This document shows positions 1 through 11,910 of a stretch of DNA of 64,000 bases, piece after piece; the first letter of the stretch is position 1, and each line of letters starts with the position of its first letter. The notes below the pieces were generated by a model. The model was not told where the DNA came from. It did not search any database and worked only from the letters and a program-made list of their open reading frames with translations. Made by a program: the position numbers and the translations under genes. Location of the stretch: NCBI GenBank assembly GCA_032207245.1, contig CM063498.1, positions 57,725,440 through 57,789,439 on the forward strand, read 5' to 3'. The DNA is from Pardosa pseudoannulata. Taxonomy: Eukaryota > Arthropoda > Arachnida > Araneae > Lycosidae.

Positions 1-1906
1 TATAATAACGTTTTAGAGTAAACGAGAGATTCCTGTATGTGTTTTAAAATATGACACACGAATCATTTATATATTCAACTTTGATTTATTGAAATCTTAT
101 TTGTTCTTTAAAATTCGCCTTCTGTAGCAGGTATGATTAATTATTATATTTTAAACATGTTTTATGCTAGTAAAATGGCGTTTCACTTTTATCTATGTAA
201 ATATATTTTTAAACAACCATGTATCTCAATTTTTGAAAATACAATTCACTATTTTGTGAGAATTCATTGTAAACGTTATATTAAACTCTAAAATTCCTTT
301 TTTTTATTTTATTTGGTAATTGTACAGTTTTTGATATAAGTAATAGTTCTCTTTCTCTAAATAAATTTATTGCAAACATAATATGAGAAATTTAAGATTC
401 TTTGTTTAGCTAATTTTATTTCGCTTATCTGATTCTTGAGTTTAATCAAATCCCTTTTTTCATTACATAAAATCAAGGCATTCAAACATTTTTATTTAGG
501 CTTTTTAAGGAAATTTGCCCAGAATAAATTGTTTGCGGCATATAAAATAGTAGATAAAACTAAATAGCTATCAGTTGATGATTTCCATCAAAACAATAAA
601 AATGCTTATCATTTTAGGGAAGTTTTTTTAAAAATTTATTGAAACTTTAAAAATGTTACCTTTAACAACTAATTGTAATGAAATACAAATTTTATCAATT
701 CATCAAAGTTAATCCTTTATTTATTATTATATTATACTGTACTTTAAAATGAAGTTACTTAAAATCAGAATTATCTTTTTGGGAAAACCTTAATCTTTTA
801 TTGGTAAATGTTATAGATATATTGGATTCATTATTTAAGTCCATTTTACTCATGGATTCGTTGTTTATAAAATTTCTCATCAAATTAACCAGTGACCCAA
901 AAGTTACGTATTTAGAATTTGTTGAATTTTGGTTCAGATGTAATACAAGCACATTACATGGAAAATGGGAAGTCTTATTATATTTCAAATATTCATTTAA
1001 GAATTATAAATTTTTTCAATTTCATGAATTTTGTATAGTTTTTTAAACTTTAAAATGTGAGTTGTACTTTTCAGTTTTTCATTATTTTTTATTTTTATTT
1101 TATTTTATTTTTATTTGTAAAACTTTTTTAATACTTTTAAGTTTTGAAATTGGAGTGTTTGATTAAAAAATAATTATATGATATTTAGCCCAATTTCAGC
1201 AACATTTAAACCAAATTCTGGGACAGTAATCCTGCATTGTCATGAAAAAATAATATTTTCTGTTCCAACAATTGAGTAATATCTATAAAATAATGGCATT
1301 GTGATGTTAAGGATCAGTTTGAATTTAAAAATTGCCTATTTGTCTTTGTGTCAGATTTAATTTTCAAATAAAATATTATATTAGAGAGTAATTGGTTAGG
1401 TTTTATAATTTTGTTAAATATATAACAATAAAAATTTTAGTGATGTGGACAGCTAATGTTGTATAGAATAGAGAAGCTAAGTACCATTTAGTTTAAATTT
1501 TATATTATAAAAGAAATAAATTGGTAAGGTTAATAAGAGAAATCTTATAATAAGTTTTGTAGCATCATTTATGACAAGTTTCAGGATGGTCCACAAAGAA
1601 AGTATTATAGTATCATAAAGAAAAATCGTATATTAAAATATAGAATAAATTCTGTAATAAAAAAAATCCTTATGTACAATTTAGTTTAAAGATTTACTAA
1701 TATGCTACATATCCCACAATTTCTTTAAAGGAAATATCCCCATCTCTAGGGCTCATCTAAACTTAGTGTGTTTCTGTGCTGTCAATAAAAGAAAATAATT
1801 TTGTTTATACTTTACCGAGAGGAATGACAGACTGATATTGTAGAGCTCAAGCGACTATTTCATCTTTTTTAAGTCATTCTCTCTTTGAAAATATTCTTCC
1901 TTATTA

Positions 1907-1987
<81 letters not shown>
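1907..1987. repeat. (AC)n(AT)n microsatellite
   Basis: Ten AC units followed by about 30 AT units. Confidence 0.95.
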
Positions 1988-1990
<3 letters not shown>

Positions 1991-2304
1991 AGATATTAAG
2001 TTTATCAGTCCCTACTGGAAAAAAAGGCAATATTTAGTTGTCTGTTGAACTCTGGAGGTTGGATTTAGCTGCAAGTCTTTTTACTGTGCTAACTACTGTA
2101 TTACATACACCTTTACTATGTACTGTGTAGCATAAAATGTCCCTCAGCACCTATTCCATTAAAATCTTTATGATAGTGATTTATAAAATCTCTGCAGTTT
2201 TTATATTCAGGTACTGAATTATCAGAAAAGTAATACAGCTTCTTGAAGTTAGGCAAAATACCTCTCAGGTCCCCAGTCTCTTGTGAAGGAAAAAATAATT
2301 ACTG

Positions 2305-2375
2305 GGTTTTAAGTCTCTCAGGAGCCCTTGTGAAGTAAAAAGTAGACTGTAGTGTTCCAAACCAAATCACCAGTG
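2305..2375 (+). repeat. SINE family A fragment (tail)
   Basis: GTCTCTCAGGAGCCCTTGTG AAGTAAAAAGTAGACTGTAG TGTTCCAAACCAAAT matches the 3' third of family A. Confidence 0.5.
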
Positions 2376-3375
2376 TTTTAAAAATATTTTACTTCAGCAG
2401 TGTTTTTCATTTTGAACATTAGTTTTACTGAATTCTACATTGAGAGACTTACTTTTATTAATGGATTTCTTACCAGTTTATTAATTTTAATAATATAAAT
2501 TAAATAATCTATTTAAAAAATACTTAGCTTGTCAATTGCATACAGTTTTAGCTATCTTAGTTTCTAAAATTTTAATTGTTAATGTAGTGTAATTGTTAAT
2601 AAGTGTAATATTTAATAAAATAATAAAACCTAACAAATTACACTAAAATATAATATTCTATTTGAAAATTAAATTAGACCTGCATGAATGAGAAACAGGC
2701 CACTTTTATACTCAAATCAGTTCTTAACATCACACAATTCGACTATTTTACAAAAATTACAAAATTGTTAAATCAGAAATTTTTTACCCTTAATGATACT
2801 GTAGGATTACCATCCTAAAATTTGGCATAAATGTTTCTAGAAAAAAGTTAAATTAAAAATTTACAAAAAAAAAAATTTTTTTTAAATAACTGGGTTTTTA
2901 AATTCATTTTACAAAGCACTGATAAACCAAGGAGAATGACTCAAATTTCAACTTTCCAGGTCAAATACTTCTCAAGTTACAGCCATTGAAATTTTAAAGA
3001 ACTGTACAAAATTCATAGTTATAATTAAATGACTATTAAAAAAATAAAGAGACTGCAGTTTTCATATTGGAGGTAAGTACAACAAACATCCCAAAACCCA
3101 TTAGAATGTAAAACATTGAAAAAAATTGCTTTTTTATTGATTGATTTCATATGGAATAACCCCCTCCCCTTTAGTTTTATCAAGAAAATAATTCCTTTTC
3201 ACAGTAATTAATTTCATAAAAAAAACTCCTAGGGATATACAAAACAGCTATTTATTCTTATTGTAAATTAAGTAGTATATTCACACTAAAAACAACAACG
3301 ACAAAAAAGCATAGATCATTTCTCATACTTGCACACTTTTTGTATGTTCTTGTAAAATGTGCGGAATGAGGACCA

Positions 3376-3536
3376 AATGGGTTGGGCACTGCTGTTTAAT
3401 ACCAGAGTTTGCAGGCTCAAAACTGCTGGCATGGATGTTTTTAACCATTTTGAATCAGATTTAAGTAATAGGTTTCAGTCTCATGAGTCCTTGTGAAGCA
3501 AAACAGTAAACCATGGTATTTTGAACCATACCAAAC
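3376..3536 (+). repeat. tRNA-derived SINE (family A)
   Basis: GCATGGATGTTTTTAACCAT ... GTCTCATGAGTCCTTGTGAA ... ACCATGGTATTTTGAACCAT tail shared with the other family A copies. The promoter part is degenerate. Confidence 0.65.
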
Positions 3537-4709
3537 CTTGTAAAATGCATTTCTTTGGTGTGAATGATTCTTTTATAATCTATACTTATATCAACTCATT
3601 TATTATTGTTTTATTGAAAAGATAAAATGCATTATTCATAAAAGAATTAAATAGTGAACAAATAGGACACCTTATAATAAAAGTAGTTTTAAGTTATTTC
3701 AAGACTAATTATTGATCTGATATATGGCTCTATATTAGAAACTTTCTGGTGATTTAGTAATCCCCCCAAAATTTTTCTTTTTCCAGGCTAAAGTGACACA
3801 GAGTTAAAAATGATTTAAGTTTGATTTTCAACTAATTCTAGTATGTAGTAGCAGTGCTGAATCTCAAACAACTAAAATGATTGTGACTGGAGATAACATG
3901 ACTAAAAGATTTTTTTAGTGTGAAAGTGTACACTTTTGTATATGTATTCAGGAATAGGAAGTTGCTTGCTATTTATCACCATAGAAATCATGTGGTGGAA
4001 AGGTTTGTTTTAAGTGGGTGCACACTTTTATTTTGTAAGTTTATAGCGTGCAGATGAGTCTCACATCACCCTCTTGGAACTACCATCTTAATGGCTCGGG
4101 AATTCACCTGACAACTCTTGAAGTAACCTAAAGATTGTTATTTTACTGCCCAATTTCTTGGACAATTTGTATTCAGATGTGTTTTTCTCCTCCTTTTATG
4201 GTTTTTGTTTCATGGGGTTGGGGAATCCCATTTCTGTTGGCTCAAAAATTAAGCTGCGCAATAAAGGTAAGTTTGGAGCAGAACAAACTTCTTAAGTGAG
4301 AAAATGTTATGGAGCAACACTTCTTAAATCGGGAACTTTGCAATTATCATTATATGTTGAATATCTGTACCAAAGCAATAAAACATTTTCAGCAGGCTTC
4401 ACTGTATATATATAAAGGAGACGGGAAATCATGACTGTAATTAAAGATAAAAAAAAACTTTTTTGTGTAACTTAGTAAACATATAAAACTATATAGCTTA
4501 CATAAGTCAAAGATGAGAAATTTTATGTGTATATATATATATTTATATTGCAATTATTATATCTTCTGAAAATTTTACTTATATAGTGATATTTGTTTAT
4601 TTTTGTTTTTAGTTTACATGATACAGAAAAAAATGAAATTGGTCTTATGTGGCTGATTATATGAAAAAATTATGTATATTTGTTAAGTTGGAGTTTTTAT
4701 TATTGCATT

Positions 4710-5148
4710 ATGGCTGCTGTCGATCAAGAACAAGGCCAAGAACGGCCTCCTGTAACACAACTTGAATTCCGTCAAGCTATGCGAGATTTCAAAACAATGT
4801 TTCCTGAAATGGATGAAGATGTGATTGAAGTTGTATTAAGGTCAAATAATGGAGCTGTTGATTCAACCATTGATCAGTTGTTAACAATGAGTACTGATAA
4901 TGAAAATGAGCGTCTTCGAACAGAGTTGGATGCTACAGAAAATGATGAACTTCCTCCTTGTTACTCTCCCTCGACTCCTCCTCCTTCTTATAACCAAGCA
5001 GTTCCTTATGCTCAAAGCCCTGCACATGCATCTGCAACTACTACTGAGTCTCAGTCTGATGATCATGCAACTACATCTCCTCAGCCTCAGAATCAAGCAG
5101 TACCTGTCAAAACATCAGTGCTGCCTCCTAAGACTGCAGAAGTATCTG
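4710..5148 (+). CDS. CUEDC1: CUEDC1 coding exon 1
   Basis: Contains the ATG, the CUE domain, both PPxY motifs and a Ser/Thr/Gln/Pro-rich linker. The donor is tctg|gtaaat, leaving one base of a split codon. A possible 3' splice site (tttttag at about 4606-4612) lies upstream, so the 5' UTR is probably split. Confidence 0.9.
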
Positions 5149-6939
5149 GTAAATGAGATGTGTAATTTTTTTTAATATTAAGAATTAATTTCCTAATAGT
5201 TTTAAGTAAACACTTACCTTTAAAACTAAAATTTTTAAATGACTTTTAATTGTTAAAAAAAAAAAAAATTAGACCTATTTTTTAAAGGCTGATCTTAAGA
5301 TAACTTGACCCTTTGAATTTCCTTATTATCTATACTAAGCAAACATTTTCATTTGTTAATATAAGGAATTTGTTAAAAGAAATTTTTTTTATGCATGGAA
5401 AGATATTTAAAAGTTAAGTATCATTTAACAAAAACATTATAAAAGAAGGGTAATTCCAATTAAAAGTTATAGCTGATAGTAGTAAAAACTGAAGCTAAAT
5501 TTTCAGTTAACTGGAAATAAATGAAAGGAGGAAACATTTCCTCTCTCTTTTACAAATAACTTATATATCGCTTGAAGAACCTGTAAATTTATGAAAATGT
5601 CAATATTAACTTTTACAAAATGTGAAAAATTTTAATGGCTTAATTATTATTTGGTACTATGTAATAGTTAAATATGATTCATTCTGAACACCTATATTTT
5701 TGTATAATTTAAACGTATAGTCTTCACACATACATCTTTTGACTGGGCAATGTATTAAAAAATTATCATGAGGGTTTTTTTTATTTCTCTGTAGCTTTGA
5801 AATATATATGTATTATATATATGTAAATAAATGACATAATAGCTTGCTGATAAAACCAGCAGATTGCATTTTTAACTTATAAAAATGTTAACCACATCTC
5901 TTTTCTCTTTACAATTAAGTTTTCAACTTTTTATGACTGATTTGAAAGTTAGTTTAGGACAAAGTAAATATAACAATAATTTATCAGTCCATATTACCTT
6001 CTGGGTAAGAATCACAGTGAATGGTTTATTAAAATATACAAAATTTTTATTTTAAAAAGTTGGTTTCAATTGATTTAGTAACAATTGATGATTCAATAAA
6101 ATTTTTGTAAGAGATTTATTTGTTTATTTCTTCATATTGATATTCTGTTAATTATATATTGCTTTTTATCTATAGAATTAATTATTTTATTTCATAATTT
6201 AGACTGCTTAAAGATTATTGCAATTAAAATAGACTTTTGAATTCCAGTGCTAGTTTTTGAAAGGAGTTTCTGTACCTACTAACATTAATTGATAAATACT
6301 GTGCTTAACATTTTGAAACTAGTAAACTTCTAATGATAAATATCACACAATAGTTTCTAACACACTTGTAAAATGTTATAATTTGGTTTTTTATAAGGAT
6401 CATTAATTTTTCTTTCACAGAAAGTTGCCCTGAGATCCCAGAAGCTGCTGAAGAAGAATCTTTATCTGTAGATAGGGGGCCAGATACAGCTTTAAAAGTT
6501 TTAAGAGAATGGAACCCTCCTCTTTTAGGAGAACTCCCACCAACATTTTTAAAAGTAGCAGGAATGCCTATTGCAAAATCAAACAAGGTATTTTCATTTG
6601 GCTTTTTAGGCATGAAACAGTATTTCAGTCCTTCAGATTTTACCAAAAATTTGTATTTTTCTCACAATTAGTGTTAAAGGCTGAAATATAATAAAAGATG
6701 TTGTTCCACTGATCTTTCATATACTTTCCCTTGTCAAAATTGAGTGTAGCTTAGGAAATATTGTTAGAGAAACTGTGCACTAGAGATTTTCCTGTTTCAA
6801 AATTTAAAAATGACCAAACATTTAAACATGTTTGATGTCAAATATACAGACAGGTTCATTACCAAATTCTCCTATTTTAACAGCTTCTAGCATCATTCAA
6901 TTCAAGCTTTTAACTTTTTTCATTGCGAACTCTTTAAAC

Positions 6940-6999
<60 letters not shown>

Positions 7000-9900
7000 T
7001 TTAAGGGAATTGCTCATTATTTTCTAAATGAAATATAAAGCTCAAATGGGCACCTCAATTTTCCAGTGATTATAGTCTTTCTCCTGCAAATACTCTTTCA
7101 GGGAATGATTAAAAATTACATCAGAAATTAGAAGTATATATAATTATCAAAGGATTCTTAATCTTTAATCTAATGTAGAATTCCTATATTATGTTAGCTC
7201 ACAGTATGTAGAAAATATTTAAAAATTCTCAATTAAAATAGATGTGTTAAAAATTTTAAAAAATGTAGGAGGTTTGGCAATAAACTGCTATCATACTAGT
7301 ATCATTTTTAAAAGAATGTTTAAAGTCATTTAGAAAAGTATTTTAATAGTATAAATGAATTTTTTTTTGTTTATAAGTATTTAAATCTTTAAATGTACTA
7401 TTTTTGTATGTTGTCCAAAAACATAATGATTTATACTTAAAGAAATTCATTTTAAAATACGTAATAAGCTTTTGTTTGAAAGATATCTGAAATATTTATT
7501 CAACATAAATCCAAAGTTTTGTCCAAATAAATATACCTAAGTACAATAAACTTCTTAAGAAGTTTAAGATTACTCACAAAAGTGGATTAAAATTCTCTAA
7601 AATTTATTGCCATTCATTTTTAATCTTTTATATAATATGTTAAATTTATTATTATTATTATTATTATCCTCAGAAAGTTACAATTTTAAGCTCTACTATT
7701 CTTCAACAACGTATGGAAGAAAATGAAAGAAAAAGACAAAGTAATACCTCTGTCAATGATCCTGATCTTGTTCAATATTTAGAGGATGAACGAATTGCGT
7801 TATTTTTGCAAAATAAGGAGTTTTTCCAAGAACTGAAGGATAATAAAGAATTTCTCTCTACTCTGGAACGAGGTATGTATGTGGAATAGACCAGATAGAA
7901 ATAAACCTATAGCTATAAGTGATAGCTTTAGTAACTTACTTTTCATATTTATTTCCAGCTTCGTCTGATGTATCATCCCCTGAAGAAGAAGGAGAGGGTG
8001 ATGCAGCAGAAGGATTAGACTCTAATTTTCCTTACTGCAACAATGCACCTTCAGAGGAGACAGATGCTGCATTTAGGGAAAAAATAAAGAATATGGGCAA
8101 AGGTATTTTTATCAAATGTTCAAAATGAGTTTTTAAAAAACATAATCATTATAATTTCTGTTTTCTAAAATATCCACATAACTATATTGATATAATATTG
8201 CTAGGTTTACATATATAAATGAATTTAAAATAAAATTGTTTTATTTTGTTTCTTTAAATTTTGTCATTTATTGGGATTATATGCATTAATATTTCCAGAC
8301 ACACACCCAGCATTTTGTCTTGGATGGGGTCAAAAAAATAAATTTTACAAAAACTATTTTACAAAGGTCAATATGAAATTCTCAGAAATAGAAAATGAAC
8401 CTGATATTATTTTATTAACAATTTTTGATTGCATTTATTTGGTTAATTTCTATAAAGAGAAAGCCTTTAATCTTTCGTGGGCCTTGGGAGAATACTTACC
8501 GTCTATATAATCATACAAAATTTACTTATGGGAAACTTAAAACCCACTAAAGACCAATATCCCATATAGTAGGAACTTGTCAATTAATAGTCTGTTATTC
8601 CCCAAGAAAAAGGAAAGGATTTCTATTAGTTTCCAAACAAAGAAGTGTTTGATTCCAATTGATGTACAGTTAGTTAATATAGGAAATCATTTGTCAAAGG
8701 TAAGTTACCAACTGTAAATGATTAGCACAGAGGCCCAACTAAAGATTATGTGTACAGAATATGCTGTACCCTTGGGCAATGCAATATTCTTTTCATCTTT
8801 CTGTGGTATATAATTGTGATTAATTTTCTGTAGGACAGTAAATATTTCCAGAGGAAGTATACATCCCACACCTAGAATTTAAATATCAATGTGAAATTTT
8901 ACAAAATAAAATACATTTCATTAATACTTTTATTTCATTGGTAATAAATCACAAAAAACTGGGAGAAATTCAAAAGAGAAATAAATACCCTATAAAAGAA
9001 TTAATCTAAGAAGTACTTCAATAAAATAAAAATTTAACTTAAAAAAAAGTATATAAATAAATTATAAATTAAAATCCAATCTTTTTTATTTTGCCAATTC
9101 ATCAATTACATCATTTATGCCAACTTCAATATTTTGGTGTATATTTAGCAAAGCTAAACCATTTAGACATTCTTGCACTATTGTGTTTTCATGCTAGGTT
9201 TTCAGCCTTTAATGTTAAACATTTTATTTATAGCATTAGTGCATGCCATTAGTGTATGCAGAAATATATCTTTATTATTCTATAATTGTTTTTACATGGG
9301 ATTCTATATTTATTCGTTTCCAATACTGTTATGTCTTATATTTGGTTGGTTGGTTGGTTGGTTAGAATTTAGTGGCGTTAATTCCTGAAAGGACAAACTG
9401 CGCCAAACAAGACGAAGTCTTATATTTGCTAATGAATAGAAGGTTAATTATGATAAGTAATTATGGTTAATCATGTTAAATTTTTAACAATCCATATTTG
9501 TAACAAAATTGATGGAGTAACATTTTTTATAATTTTCTTTTTATTTTTTATATAAATGAGATCACCCTTCATTAAGAACATTTTACTCTTTACTGTTGTA
9601 AACATAGTATTGAGATTTGCAAATCAGAATCCTTCCTCACTGTGCACAGTTTGTCTTAAACACTTTTTTATTAGATTATTTTCAGAGTATATTATATCAA
9701 AGTATTTTAAATATGTTTTCTTTCTGTGCTAAAATCTTTCAAGTATGATAAATAAATGTAGTTTTCATAGTCTTTTTCTTAACTTAGAATTTGGAAAAGG
9801 CAAAATGGTATGTTTATTTAAGTGTTTTATATTATTTTGATAATTTTTTTATTCTTTTTTCTTACAGTATCTCGGAAGAAATTTACACAATTAGCTAAGC

Positions 9901-11845
9901 TGTTTTCTCGAAGAAAAAGGCGCTCATTTAAACCTATGTATCCTTTTCTTGATAAATCAAGTGTAGGCTTTAAATATTAATTTATTTTTTAATATCATAT
10001 AATGTTTTGAATAGTCATGGACCAATAGTCACTTGTTATGAAAATTTGTTAAGCAACCCCAAGTTTTAAAAGAATTTTTTATGAATTGTTTGATTTCTAA
10101 TTTATGCATATAAATTGCAAAATAAATGATTTAAAAATGTGATAAAATTTATTAATATTTACTTTTCTATATTGATTAGTTGTAACTAGTTTTTTTTTTC
10201 TGAGAAAAATATAACATGAGTTTTAAAATATATATCCACATAAATCTCACTACACTGTACAGTTTTCTTAAAAATGTAATAAAAAGGTGAAAATTATAAA
10301 TTGAATTGTGTTTACAAATTTAACTGTGATTAACAACTTGTACATTCATAACTTTATAAATATGCAGGCTTTTTTTTAATAAACCCTTTTGAAGATATTT
10401 AATATTTTATATTCATATTATCAATTCATTTATTCATAAAAAATATCATATCAAGCATTAAAAATTTTGCAAAATACATACTTAGTATTTGTTTTTCTAT
10501 TGATGAATAGTTTCAAAATCTAATAATTATCATTTTCTCATTTTTGAAAGTTTAAGTTGATTAACTGTGTTTAGTACAACAGTCTACAACTGATATATTT
10601 ACATATTCTATGTGTTACATAAACTTAATTATATTCTATATTGACTTTTTTATTTCTCAAAAAAGATATATGAAGGCTTATAACAGTATATTAGATTAAT
10701 CACTATAATATTTTATTTTAACAAAATTACCTTTATTCAAATAATTATGTTATTTTACAGATTTGACATCAATAAAACTTTGGTTTAACATTTAGTAAAC
10801 AAAGTGAATGATTGCATGTAATATTCATTACATTAAGAGTAAAAATTTGTGAAAAATGTGTATGTTTAAAAACTTCAAATTATAAAGTAAATAGAGATTT
10901 AATTACTTCTTAGAGCTTGAATTTTTTACACTAATTATTTGGTGTTGGGTTTATATTTAATTTAATTTTATTTTATTTTATGTATATATTTAATTTAAGG
11001 ATATTTCCTTATCAGGTTATAAGTTGCCAATTCCTGGCATAAAAAATTGTGTTACTTTTAAATCTTTATTTTCTTCATATAAAAAGTTAATAATATAAAG
11101 ATTTTAAATTTATTTACTATATTAGAGAAAAGTACAGATCATATTTTACTTTTATAAATTGTCTAATTTAATTATTTAGTAAAGCAAAATGTTTGTGTTC
11201 CTCATTTGTATCTTAAATTATTATTCATTTTAATAAAAAAGGGTTATTAATAATGTTTTTAATTGATGTAGAAATGAGGGATAGTAAAGAGAAAGTAGCA
11301 TATGAAATGCACAAATAAAATATAACAAAGCATTATTGTGTGTATTTTTTAATAATCTCTCTTAAACTTAATTTAGTTTAATAATGATGATATTTATGCC
11401 ACTGCTTTCCCTGAAAAGTAAAAAAGTTGTATTTGTCTTAATGTATAATTAAAATAGACTGGGAGACGGTTCTAATCCATCACGAGACAATCTGCTTTTA
11501 CATGAAGACGAATATTCTGAAGCATCTGATGAAGATTCAGAAACAGAAATGAACAAGAAAGACACCTGGAATAGTCATGTAATTTTTATTTATTTATTCC
11601 TTTTGTTACTAGATATAATCAACAATATAAAAGAAATAACAACCTGGTGCATGTCTGTGCATGCATCACATGAAGACTACAGAATGTATTGAGAATCTTT
11701 TATATAGATATATATATCTGTAATAATTCTGTAATCAACTTAGATTCCTTTTCATGAAATTCAAATCAGCTTTTTCAAATTAATGTTTAAGTGATTTCTC
11801 ATTTCATTACACTTATGAATGCTAGGGTATATGATACTCCATTTG

Positions 11846-11910
<65 letters not shown>

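Larger units (their letters stand above)
1..4641. other. Upstream region of CUEDC1 without a coding gene
   Basis: A+T-rich sequence with a microsatellite, two SINE family A pieces and TTTTA-rich runs (1084-1117). It may hold CUEDC1 5' UTR exons or promoter, but none could be recognised. Confidence 0.6.
8103..9867 (+). other. CUEDC1 intron 4
   Basis: GT-AG, 1765 bp. Holds the hAT remnant (9080-9215) and a GGTT run; otherwise nothing seen. Confidence 0.85.

Noticed and set aside
755..1046. Overlapping open frames of 77-81 codons on both strands
   Set aside because: Low-complexity composition, no known motif, opposite strands overlap; expected by chance in A+T-rich DNA.
1907..1987. Regularly repeated DNA as a possible CRISPR array
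   Set aside because: All such tracts are simple dinucleotide repeats without spacers, in a eukaryotic genome.
4881..5175. Other-frame reading of CUEDC1 exon 1 on both strands
   Set aside because: Shadows of the real exon; the CUE domain lies in the 4710 frame.
8271..8510. 79-codon frame on the plus strand in CUEDC1 intron 4
   Set aside because: No recognisable domain and no splice continuity with the neighbouring exons; the gene reads correctly without it.
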